Below are positions 1 to 5,750 of a stretch of 6,820 bases of DNA, one piece after another. The notes beneath the pieces were generated by a model. The model was not told the DNA's origin. It worked only from the letters and a program-made list of their open reading frames with translations, and did no database searches. Source of the stretch: Candidatus Puniceispirillum sp. (lineage in GTDB: Bacteria; Pseudomonadota; Alphaproteobacteria; Puniceispirillales; Puniceispirillaceae); contig JABJBD010000195.1 of the NCBI GenBank assembly GCA_018668795.1, positions 1-6,820 of the forward strand, in the 5' to 3' direction. The translations under genes were made by a program, and so were the position numbers. The stretch's first letter is position 1. Each line of letters starts with the position of its first letter.

Positions 1-1
1 G

Positions 2-676
2 AATTTGTTGCGCCAGACTGTAGCATCAGCCACGCCGTTTGACGGCTATCTGCTGACTGGTATTCCACGTCTTGATGACCAAGACAGATTATTTAATGCG
101 GCGGTTTTGCATAGCCATGATGGCGCGCTGAAAGCGGTTTATGACAAACGTCATCTTGTACCGTTTGGCGAATATGTTCCGTTTCGTAGTCTGCTTCCCT
201 TTATTGATGTGATTGCCGGACCCCGGGATTTTAGCGCGGGGACGACAAACAAGCTGTTTGATGTGCCAGATGTTGGCAAAGCGCAGATATTGATCTGCTA
301 TGAAGTGATTTTTTCAGGCACCGTCATTGATCGCAATAACAAGCCAGATTTCATCGTCAATCTGACAAATGATGGATGGTTTGGCCATACGGCAGGTCCA
401 TGGCAACATCTGGCGCAAAGCCAGATGCGTGCAGTCGAGGAAGGCATGACCATGTTCCGCGCTGCGAATGCCGGGATCAGCGGTGCGTTTGATCCGCTTG
501 GTCGGCCGCTTGGCCAGATCGGGCTTGGCATTGCGGATAGTATTGATGTGAAGGCTGTTGCTCCGCTGGCGTCAACGCTATTTGCCAAAATGGGGCATCT
601 GCTGTTTTTCTGTCTGTTGTTCCTGAATGCAGGGTTTGCGCATTGGCTTGATAGGCGGCTTGACCGCCGCCGCTAG
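2..676 (+). CDS. lnt: Apolipoprotein N-acyltransferase, C-terminal part (5' end outside window)
   Basis: Lnt is the inner-membrane enzyme that transfers a third acyl chain from phospholipid to the N-terminal cysteine of lipoproteins, the last step of their maturation. Only about 224 codons are present, the C-terminal part of a family usually near 500 residues; the frame is open to the window edge, so any start seen here is artificial. What remains is most of the nitrilase-type periplasmic domain. The motif YDKRHLVPFGEYVP carries the catalytic Lys (codon 146-148) and a conserved Glu (170-172); ICYE carries the nucleophilic Cys (296-298) and a conserved Glu (302-304), followed by NDGWFGHTAGPWQH. 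The first catalytic Glu and the N-terminal membrane helices lie upstream of the window. A hydrophobic stretch at about 599-649 is the closing transmembrane helix, followed by a basic tail (LDRRLDRRR). The gene ends in TAG, 40 bases before metK. There is no sign of frameshift or decay. Confidence 0.95.
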   Translation, partial: NLLRQTVASATPFDGYLLTGIPRLDDQDRLFNAAVLHSHDGALKAVYDKRHLVPFGEYVPFRSLLPFIDVIAGPRDFSAGTTNKLFDVPDVGKAQILICYEVIFSGTVIDRNNKPDFIVNLTNDGWFGHTAGPWQHLAQSQMRAVEEGMTMFRAANAGISGAFDPLGRPLGQIGLGIADSIDVKAVAPLASTLFAKMGHLLFFCLLFLNAGFAHWLDRRLDRRR

Positions 677-707
677 TTAAGGCAAAAAACCATGTCAAAA
701 AATAAAC

Positions 708-712
708 GAGGA
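708..712 (+). promoter_or_regulatory. Ribosome binding site of metK
   Basis: GAGGA lies 4 bases before the metK ATG at 717 and fixes that start. It follows an A-rich leader with two CAAAAAA runs (683-689 and 696-702). No convincing promoter with both -35 and -10 elements was found in the 40-base gap after lnt, so readthrough from lnt or a promoter inside lnt is likely. Confidence 0.7.
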
Positions 713-716
713 TTCC

Positions 717-1895
717 ATGCCATATCTTTTCACATCTGAGTCTGTGTCCGAAGGACATCCTGACAAATTGTGCGATCGTGTATCCGATACGGTGCTTGAT
801 CTGTTTCTGACAGCTGATCCAGAAGCGCGCGTTGCGTGTGAAACTTTGGCAACGACCAATCGTGTTATTCTGGGTGGTGAGGTGCGGGCACCAGAAGATA
901 AAATCGCGGGTATCATGAAGCAAATCGAACCTGCTGTTCGTTCGGCGGTCAAAGATATTGGCTATGAGCAGGATAAATTCCATCATGCGCATTTTGAATT
1001 TCAGAATTATTTGCATGAACAGTCAGCTGACATTGCCATGGGTGTTGATGAAGGCGCTGACAAGGATGAAGGCGCAGGTGATCAGGGGCTTATGTTTGGT
1101 TATGCCTGTGATGAAACCGACGTGTTAATGCCCGCCCCGATTCATTATTCACATCAGATTCTAAAACGTCTTGCCGCGATGCGCAAAAGTGATGCTGATT
1201 CCATTTTACGGCCTGATTCAAAAAGCCAGATCACATTGGTATATGATGATAATGGCAAGCCCACAGGCGCGCATAAGATTGTCTTGTCCACCCAACATGC
1301 CGAAGGCGCATCGTCAGATGATATACGTAAATTGGTGACACCTGTAATTGCCGATATTCTGCCAGATGGCTGGATGGTGGCCACCGATGATCTGCTGGTG
1401 AATCCGACAGGCAATTTTGTTATCGGGGGACCAGATGGTGATGCCGGTCTGACAGGCCGCAAGATTATTGTTGATACATATGGTGGTGCCGCGCCGCATG
1501 GTGGCGGTGCTTTTTCAGGAAAAGATCCGACAAAAGTTGATCGCTCAGCCGCCTATGCCGCACGCTATCTGGCCAAGAATGTTGTGGCAGCTGGTCTGGC
1601 AACAAAATGTACCATCCAGCTTGCCTATGCGATTGGCGTTGCTGATCCAGTATCGGTTTATGCGAATACGCATGGCACCGGACAGGGCAGTGATGCTGAC
1701 TTGCAACAAGCACTTAGCCAGTGCATGAAGCTGACCCCGCGGGGCATTCGTGAGCATCTTGGACTGAATAAGCCAATCTATGCATCAAGTGCAGCCTATG
1801 GCCATTTTGGCCGCGTTGCTGGTGAAGCTGGGGCGGGATCATTCAGCTGGGAAGCTACTGATCTGGGTGCAACCCTGAAAACGGCTTTGGGCTAG
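717..1895 (+). CDS. metK: S-adenosylmethionine synthetase (methionine adenosyltransferase)
   Basis: MetK makes S-adenosylmethionine from methionine and ATP in the cytoplasm, releasing phosphate and pyrophosphate. The 392 residues match the usual length (about 380-400). The visible signatures are ESVSEGHPDK (residues 8-17, with catalytic His14 and metal ligand Asp16), GAGDQG (119-124, with Asp122), GDAGLTGRKIIVDTYGG (241-257), GGGAFSGKDPTKVDRSAAY (262-280, with Lys269, Lys273 and Asp275), and GHFGR near the C terminus (362-366). By comparison with E. coli numbering, every active-site residue I can place is present with a shift of about four. The ATG at 717 has a GAGGA ribosome site and gives the standard N terminus (PYLFTSESVSEGHPDK). 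It lies between lnt and trmB, as in many alphaproteobacteria; trmB uses its product as cofactor. The HTH regulator often found between lnt and metK is absent. Confidence 0.98.
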   Translation: MPYLFTSESVSEGHPDKLCDRVSDTVLDLFLTADPEARVACETLATTNRVILGGEVRAPEDKIAGIMKQIEPAVRSAVKDIGYEQDKFHHAHFEFQNYLHEQSADIAMGVDEGADKDEGAGDQGLMFGYACDETDVLMPAPIHYSHQILKRLAAMRKSDADSILRPDSKSQITLVYDDNGKPTGAHKIVLSTQHAEGASSDDIRKLVTPVIADILPDGWMVATDDLLVNPTGNFVIGGPDGDAGLTGRKIIVDTYGGAAPHGGGAFSGKDPTKVDRSAAYAARYLAKNVVAAGLATKCTIQLAYAIGVADPVSVYANTHGTGQGSDADLQQALSQCMKLTPRGIREHLGLNKPIYASSAAYGHFGRVAGEAGAGSFSWEATDLGATLKTALG

Positions 1896-1906
1896 ATCCG
1901 CCAGGC

Positions 1907-1934
1907 TTGAATTAAGTTTCGTTTGGATTATATC
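1907..1934 (+). promoter_or_regulatory. Weak candidate promoter for trmB
   Basis: TTGAAT (1907-1912) and TATATC (1929-1934) are separated by 16 bases and each match four of six sigma-70 consensus positions. A second -10-like TATAAA sits at 1943-1948 but lacks a well-placed -35. No terminator was seen after metK, so cotranscription from metK is equally possible. Confidence 0.25.
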
Positions 1935-1946
1935 TGGTGACATATA

Positions 1947-1974
1947 AATTGTGGCTGGTGAATTGTGGCTGGCG
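1947..1974 (+). repeat. 14-bp tandem duplication in the trmB leader
   Basis: AATTGTGGCTGGTG (1947-1960) is directly followed by AATTGTGGCTGGCG (1961-1974), with 13 of 14 bases identical. Each unit contains a GTG. The second GTG (1965) is in frame with trmB; the first (1951) is in another frame and opens a short reading frame ending in TAA at 1993-1995. Confidence 0.85.
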
Positions 1975-1994
1975 ACATGGGGAATGGTTTGGTA

Positions 1995-2732
1995 ATGGCT
2001 GCTGACACGAAAAATTCAGATTCAGCAAAACCAGATTCAAAATATGAGGATTTTTCCGCGCCACGCTTTTATGGGCGGCGCAAAGGGCGCCCCCTGCGGA
2101 AAACAATGCAAGGGTTGCTGGCGGATAAATTGCCCAAAGTACGTTTTGATCTGGCACAATCTGCAGCGCACCAATTCACCACGTCATATAATGATATTTT
2201 TCTGGAAATCGGATTTGGTGGGGGTGAGCATATCGCTGGACTCGCCAAGCAACGCCCAGATGCCGGTTTCATTGGTGCCGAGCCATTCATAAATGGTGTC
2301 GCCAGTTTGCTTCGGCATATGCAGGATGATGATATCGGGAATATCCGTATCTGGGATGATGATGTGCGGCTGATTTTTGCCTCATTGGCGGATGCCTCAT
2401 TGGCCGGTGCCTATGTGATGTTTCCCGATCCCTGGCCGAAAAAGCGTCATGCGGGACGGCGGATTCTGCAAACAGATGTGATGGATTCACTAGCACGGCT
2501 GATCCGGCCAGGTGGAAGCCTAGTGATGGCCAGCGATGACCCGACGGCAAAAAGCTGGCTACTTCAGGCCGCCATGCGGCATCCAGCCTTTGACTGGACT
2601 GCGCGCTGTGCGGATGACTGGCAGACGCGCCCATCACATTTGCCCACGACGCGCTATATGAAAAAGGCCGAAAATGAAGCCCGCCGCCCGTCCTGGTTTA
2701 TCTTTACCCGTAATGAGCCAAAGCGGATTTGA
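1995..2732 (+). CDS. trmB: tRNA (guanine-N7-)-methyltransferase
   Basis: TrmB methylates N7 of guanosine 46 in the variable loop of tRNAs, using S-adenosylmethionine. Numbering from the ATG at 1995 (245 residues, near the family's usual 210-250), the SAM-binding motif is EIGFGGGEH (71-79), followed by GAEPF for the cofactor acidic loop. The family hallmark MFPDPWPKKRH ends at residue 152, and the C-terminal tRNA/substrate motif TRYMKKAE is at 219-226. The segment FYGRRKGRPLRK near the N terminus is typical of alphaproteobacterial members. The start is uncertain. ATG 1995 has GGGGA at 1979-1983 (11 bases upstream) and is preferred; in-frame GTG 1965 and ATG 1977 would add 10 or 6 residues but have poorer ribosome sites. 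The added residues precede a variable N terminus, so homology does not decide. It follows metK, the source of its cofactor. Confidence 0.96.
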   Translation: MAADTKNSDSAKPDSKYEDFSAPRFYGRRKGRPLRKTMQGLLADKLPKVRFDLAQSAAHQFTTSYNDIFLEIGFGGGEHIAGLAKQRPDAGFIGAEPFINGVASLLRHMQDDDIGNIRIWDDDVRLIFASLADASLAGAYVMFPDPWPKKRHAGRRILQTDVMDSLARLIRPGGSLVMASDDPTAKSWLLQAAMRHPAFDWTARCADDWQTRPSHLPTTRYMKKAENEARRPSWFIFTRNEPKRI

Positions 2733-2741
2733 CGGAATCGC

Positions 2742-2770
2742 TTGTCATTCGGCGCTTTACCCTATATATG
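2742..2770 (+). promoter_or_regulatory. Candidate sigma-70 promoter of the rimP-nusA-infB operon
   Basis: TTGTCA (2742-2747, five of six consensus bases) is followed after 17 bases by TATATG (2765-2770, four of six); an overlapping TATATA lies at 2763-2768. Transcription would begin near A2777, about 22 bases before the terminator-like hairpin. The promoter is placed just after the trmB stop, as expected for a separate operon. It is inferred from the pattern only. Confidence 0.45.
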
Positions 2771-2798
2771 TAGTTCAAAATCAGCTGTCGCATAGATG

Positions 2799-2821
2799 GT
2801 GAGCCGCAGGCTCACTTTTTT
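2799..2821 (+). terminator. Intrinsic terminator or attenuator in the rimP leader
   Basis: GTGAGCC (2799-2805) pairs perfectly with GGCTCAC (2809-2815) around a three-base loop, and six T residues follow at once (2816-2821). This is a textbook Rho-independent terminator. It may end trmB transcripts. Because the best promoter lies upstream of it and only 44 bases remain before rimP, it may also act as an attenuator in the leader of the nusA operon; premature terminators ahead of rimP have been described in proteobacteria. No clear alternative antiterminator stem was found by eye. Confidence 0.8.
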
Positions 2822-2865
2822 ATTGGCTGATATGTGGATGGATTGGGCGCAATAGCGAGACCAGC

Positions 2866-3354
2866 TTGGTAGAGACAAAAGTAAGCAAGATTATCGAAGC
2901 GGCGGTTGAAGACCTTGGTTTTCAGCTGGTACGCGTTTTGTTTATGGGCGGTAATTCGGGGCGCAATCAGCTACAGATTATGGCCGAGCCTGTTGAAGAT
3001 CGTGAGATGACAGTCGAGGATTGCAGAAAGCTGAGTCGGCATATTGCCGCCTTGCTGGATGTGGAAGATCCGATTTCCAGTGCCTATGTTTTGGAGGTGA
3101 GCTCACCGGGGATTGACCGGCCGCTGACGAAAATCGAAGATTACGAGAGATTTGCAGGAGAATTGGCCAAAATAAATCTGCGGATGATGCGCGACGGCCG
3201 CCGCCGGTTCAATGGCCGCCTGAATGGGTTTGACGACGATGGCAAGATTGTTCTGGAAACATCCTTTGGGCGGTTTGTATTTGCCTTTGACGAGATAGAT
3301 TCGGCGCGTATTGATCCAGCAGAAATTCTGGCGACGCCACATAAAGATAAGTAG
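2866..3354 (+). CDS. rimP: Ribosome maturation factor RimP
   Basis: RimP binds the free 30S subunit and helps its assembly, early in formation of the head and the central pseudoknot region. The 162 residues fit the family (about 150-200). The N-terminal alpha/beta domain covers roughly residues 1-87, with EDLGFQLVRV (15-24) and the signature YVLEVSSPGIDRPL (74-87). The C-terminal Sm/SH3-like barrel follows, from about 88 to 155, with RRRFNGRLNGFDDDGKIVL. The start is TTG at 2866: no ATG or GTG exists upstream in frame back to the hairpin, the family N terminus begins almost here, and GCGAGA (2855-2860) is a modest ribosome site 5 bases upstream. A rare start and a weak site suggest low translation. 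As in most bacteria it is the first gene of the nusA-infB operon. The previous and next gaps are both 133 bases, long for this operon. Confidence 0.95.
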   Translation: MVETKVSKIIEAAVEDLGFQLVRVLFMGGNSGRNQLQIMAEPVEDREMTVEDCRKLSRHIAALLDVEDPISSAYVLEVSSPGIDRPLTKIEDYERFAGELAKINLRMMRDGRRRFNGRLNGFDDDGKIVLETSFGRFVFAFDEIDSARIDPAEILATPHKDK

Positions 3355-3383
3355 ATGGATAAGACAGATAATTGACTAAAGAT

Positions 3384-3390
3384 AAGGGGG
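3384..3390 (+). promoter_or_regulatory. Strong Shine-Dalgarno-like AAGGGGG upstream of a short ORF, 97 bases before nusA
   Basis: AAGGGGG is the best ribosome-site match in the rimP-nusA gap, yet it lies far too distant to serve the nusA ATG at 3488. Three in-frame ATGs follow it (3393, 3396 and 3402); the one at 3396 has the most usual spacing (5 bases). Confidence 0.5.
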
Positions 3391-3395
3391 TGATG

Positions 3396-3488
3396 ATGAC
3401 GATGCCATCAAGACCCCAAAGACAGGTAACAACACCTCAAGCGTTTGAAATAGGCAAGCGTTTGAAAACAGATAAGTCGAGACGATAA
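3396..3488 (+). CDS. Possible small basic peptide, translationally coupled to nusA (hypothetical)
   Basis: This is an unrecognised reading frame of 30 codons (31 if ATG 3393 is used), found by reading the rimP-nusA gap. It has AAGGGGG 5 bases before the ATG, and its TAA (3486-3488) overlaps the nusA ATG by one base in a TAATG arrangement typical of translational coupling. The peptide is basic, with eight Lys/Arg against two acidic residues, begins MTMPSRPQRQ and ends TDKSRR. It has no membrane segment or known motif. nusA itself has only a poor ribosome site, which makes delivery of ribosomes by this frame plausible. A 13-bp repeat with a 17-base period lies inside it and is read in two different frames, which argues against selection on the peptide sequence. 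It could be a coupling leader, a real small protein, or chance. Confidence 0.35.
   Translation: MTMPSRPQRQVTTPQAFEIGKRLKTDKSRR
3438..3467 (+). repeat. 13-bp direct repeat upstream of nusA
   Basis: CAAGCGTTTGAAA occurs at 3438-3450 and again, identical, at 3455-3467, a spacing of 17 bases. The copies fall in different frames of the possible small ORF and end 20 bases before the nusA start. Confidence 0.85.
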
Positions 3489-5059
3489 TGGATACATCAT
3501 CAATTCCGGGTATGGAACTCATTCAGGTCGCCGATGTGGTGGCTCGTGAAAAATCGATTGAGCGTGAAGAAGTCATGCTGGCGATGGAAGAAGCGATTCA
3601 AAAAGCAGGCCGTGCAAAATACGGTCTGGAACGTGATATTCGGGCCATGATTGACCGCAAATCGGGTGCTATTCGGCTGGAACGCTGGATGGAAGTTGTC
3701 GAAGAAGTTGAAGATGACGAAACCCAGATAAGCGTTGCTGAAGGTGCAAAATTGAATCCTGCGCTGGGCGTTGGTGAGTTTACCAAGCAATCACTGCCCC
3801 CGATTGAGTTTGGTCGCATCGCCGCGCAGACTGCCAAGCAGGTGATTTCGCAAAAAGTGCGTGATGCCGAGCGCGCGCGTCAGTTTGAAGAATATAAAGA
3901 CCGGGTTGGCGAGATTGTTGTTGGCACCATCAAACGTGCTGAAAGCTATTCGATTACAGTTGATCTTGGTCGCGCCGAAGCGGTGATACGTCGCGAAGAA
4001 ATGATCCCGCGTGAAAATCTGCGCCAAGGTGATCGCGTTCGTGCCTATATCATTGATGTGCGCGAAGAACAGCGTGGTCCGCAAATCTTTTTGTCGCGTG
4101 CCTGTAATGAATTTATGGCCAAGTTGTTTACCCAAGAAGTGCCAGAAATTTATGATGGTATCATCGAAATCAAAGGTGTGGCGCGTGAAGCAGGTAGCCG
4201 TGCCAAAATTTCAGTGCTTTCAAATGATCCAGGCATTGATCCGGTTGGTGCCTGTGTGGGTATGCGTGGTAGCCGTGTTCAGGCGGTTGTTGGCGAATTA
4301 CAAGGCGAGAAAGTGGAAATCATTCCCTATAATGAAGACCCTGCGGCTTTTGTCGTGAATGCGCTTGCGCCTGCTGAAGTTGCCAAGGTGGTGATGGATG
4401 AAGTGGCTGGCCGGATGGAAGTTGTTGTGCCTGACGATCAGCTTAGCCTTGCGATTGGTCGTCGTGGACAGAATGTCCGCCTCGCCTCGCAATTATCAGG
4501 CTGGTATATTGATATTCTGACTGAGGCTGAAGAATCCGAGCGTCGTCAGGAAGAATTCCGTACCCGGTCAACAGGCTTTATCGAAGCTTTGAACATTGAT
4601 GATGTGATCGCGCATTTGCTGGTTGCCGAAGGCTTTGTGTTGCCGGAAGAAATCGCCGAAAGCACGATTGACGAATTGGCAAATATTCAGGGTTTTGACG
4701 AAGATATTGCAACCGAACTGCAAAATCGTGCGGTTGATTATGTCGCGCGCGAAACAACAAGGATCAATGAAGCTCTTGATAATCTGAAAGTGGCTGATGA
4801 TCTGCGTGCTTTTGAATATATTAGTCTGGCCATGTTGCTGTCGCTTGCCGAAAACAACATTCTGACGCTTGATGACCTTGCTGATCTTGATAATGAGGAG
4901 TTGGTCAGCCTGCTTGGTGAACATGGCCTGAGCGATGACGCCGAAGCGGGTGATATTATCATGGCCGCACGCGCACATTGGTTTGATGATGAAGATGATC
5001 AAACCGCTGATACAGAGGCAGAGGCAGGTGATACATCTGCTGATGCGTCTGACAGCTAG
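3488..5059 (+). CDS. nusA: Transcription termination/antitermination factor NusA
   Basis: NusA binds RNA polymerase and nascent RNA and modulates pausing, intrinsic and Rho-dependent termination, and antitermination of rRNA operons. The 523 residues show the full domain order. The N-terminal polymerase-binding domain (about 1-135) contains VAREKSIEREEVMLAMEEAI. The S1 domain (about 139-204) contains VGTIKRAESYSITVDLGRAE and ends IFLSRA. KH1 (about 205-282) has DPVGACVGMRGSRVQAVVGE. KH2 (about 285-347) has the GXXG loop in LAIGRRGQNVRLASQL. Two helical AR-type repeats follow at about 365-425 and 435-500, then a short acidic tail rich in Asp, Glu and Ala, as in Gram-negative homologues with C-terminal repeats. 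The ATG at 3488 overlaps the stop of an upstream small frame; ATG 3512 (MELIQVADVV) is closer to the family start but also lacks a ribosome site. No domain is missing. Confidence 0.98.
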   Translation: MDTSSIPGMELIQVADVVAREKSIEREEVMLAMEEAIQKAGRAKYGLERDIRAMIDRKSGAIRLERWMEVVEEVEDDETQISVAEGAKLNPALGVGEFTKQSLPPIEFGRIAAQTAKQVISQKVRDAERARQFEEYKDRVGEIVVGTIKRAESYSITVDLGRAEAVIRREEMIPRENLRQGDRVRAYIIDVREEQRGPQIFLSRACNEFMAKLFTQEVPEIYDGIIEIKGVAREAGSRAKISVLSNDPGIDPVGACVGMRGSRVQAVVGELQGEKVEIIPYNEDPAAFVVNALAPAEVAKVVMDEVAGRMEVVVPDDQLSLAIGRRGQNVRLASQLSGWYIDILTEAEESERRQEEFRTRSTGFIEALNIDDVIAHLLVAEGFVLPEEIAESTIDELANIQGFDEDIATELQNRAVDYVARETTRINEALDNLKVADDLRAFEYISLAMLLSLAENNILTLDDLADLDNEELVSLLGEHGLSDDAEAGDIIMAARAHWFDDEDDQTADTEAEAGDTSADASDS

Positions 5060-5079
5060 ATCATGTTGGGATCGGCCTC

Positions 5080-5664
5080 ATGGTTACGCGCACCTGCATC
5101 GCAACGGGACAAACGCTTCCTACCAACAGCCTGATTCGCTTTGTTGCGAGTCCGGACGGGGTAGCGGTTGCTGATCTTGCTGAAAAATTGCCAGGTCGCG
5201 GTGCATGGGTGATGGCTGATGCGACCAGCATTTCAAAAGCTGATAGTAAAGGCCATTTCAAACGCGCTTTGGGCGTAGGTCTGGCCAATGACCCAGAAGA
5301 TATAGGCCACATAGTATCTATGTTACGTAGCCGCGTTTTATCATTGGTGGCAATGGCGCGCCGGTCAGGCGTGGCGTTTGCAGGCGCAGGCAAATTGCTG
5401 GTAGATGGTTCATTTGATGCGCTTTTGGCAGCACAGGATGCGTCGGAGCGTGAATGTAGAAAGCTTGAAAACAAGCTAGGCGTCAGCTGGGTTAGCCAGT
5501 CTTTGACAGCCGAGGAGCTTGGTCATATTTTCGGAAGAGACAGTATTGCCTATGTAGGGCTTCGGGGTGCAGCAGCGCGTGGCGGTGCGGCATTGATTGG
5601 TAATTTGCATGACGAGATCATGCGTTTAGACGGGTTTTATGGTGCAACGGGTTGTCAGAACTAG
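5080..5664 (+). CDS. YlxR (DUF448)-L7Ae/YlxQ-like fusion RNA-binding protein
   Basis: This is the RNA-binding protein found between nusA and infB in alphaproteobacteria. Residues 1-80 are a YlxR/DUF448 domain with RTCIATG (4-10), LIRFVASPDG and the hallmark LPGRGAWV (37-44). Residues from about 84 to 185 resemble the L7Ae/YlxQ fold: RSRVLSLVAMARRSGVAFAG, then KLLVDGSFDALLAAQDAS and GRDSIAYVGLRG. YlxR of Bacillus subtilis has been reported to bind the RNase P RNA, and L7Ae proteins bind kink-turn RNA; which RNA this fusion binds is not evident from sequence. Its 194 residues are close to the usual 200-230. GGGA at 5068-5071 sits 8 bases before the ATG; nusA ends 20 bases upstream, so the two are surely cotranscribed. 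In Firmicutes the two domains are separate neighbouring genes. The family assignment is firm and the exact role is unknown. Confidence 0.92.
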   Translation: MVTRTCIATGQTLPTNSLIRFVASPDGVAVADLAEKLPGRGAWVMADATSISKADSKGHFKRALGVGLANDPEDIGHIVSMLRSRVLSLVAMARRSGVAFAGAGKLLVDGSFDALLAAQDASERECRKLENKLGVSWVSQSLTAEELGHIFGRDSIAYVGLRGAAARGGAALIGNLHDEIMRLDGFYGATGCQN

Positions 5665-5750
5665 CCTGACAGGTGTATCACCTAGCCATGTTTGCGAATT
5701 GTGGCTTGCCTAATTTGGTAAAGACATCGATTCGGTTGAAAGGGTCAGAA
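5665..5750 (+). other. Leader between the YlxR-type gene and infB
   Basis: This 86-base gap contains a small hairpin, AGGTG-TAT-CACCT (5671-5683), bracketed by CTAGCC at 5661-5666 and 5682-5687. There is no T tract, so it is not an intrinsic terminator, and no good promoter was found. The infB frame is open through most of it (from 5670). Confidence 0.5.
5739..5744 (+). promoter_or_regulatory. Ribosome binding site that decides the infB start
   Basis: AAAGGG ends 6 bases before the ATG at 5751. The frame stays open upstream to a stop at 5667-5669, with GTG 5673 and ATG 5688 also available, but neither has a comparable site, so 5751 is preferred. Confidence 0.65.

Noticed and set aside
654..716. 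Possible SAM-sensing riboswitch before metK: hairpin GGCGG-CTTGA-CCGCC (654-668) followed by an A-rich stretch and the ribosome site
   Set aside because: The hairpin lies within the lnt coding end, its five-base loop cannot pair with the GAGGA site, and the conserved core sequences of SAM-II, SAM-V or SAM/SAH riboswitches, as far as I recall them, are not present. A covariance-model search would settle it.
477..1016. Long reverse-strand open frame of 179 codons across the lnt-metK junction
   Set aside because: It lies antisense to two well-supported genes, has no recognisable domain and an unusual composition; it is a shadow of their codon use.
2752..2760. boxA-like GCGCTTTAC upstream of rimP, which could suggest a NusB/NusA antitermination site
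   Set aside because: It falls between the -35 and -10 of the candidate promoter and would not be transcribed from it, and it lacks the full CTCTTT core.
3372..3377. TTGACT as a -35 element for a nusA promoter
   Set aside because: No -10-like sequence lies 15-19 bases downstream.
4568..5002. Reverse-strand open frame of 144 codons inside nusA
   Set aside because: It is antisense to the conserved C-terminal repeats of NusA, with no family features.
5063..5137. ATG 5063 as an alternative start after nusA
   Set aside because: It is out of frame with the YlxR-type gene and its frame stops after 24 codons; the ATG at 5080 has correct spacing to GGGA and gives the family N terminus.
5696..5706. 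GAATTGTGGCT in the infB leader, matching the repeat unit in the trmB leader (1960-1970)
   Set aside because: Several 11-bp matches are expected by chance in a window of this size, so this is not evidence of a shared regulatory element.
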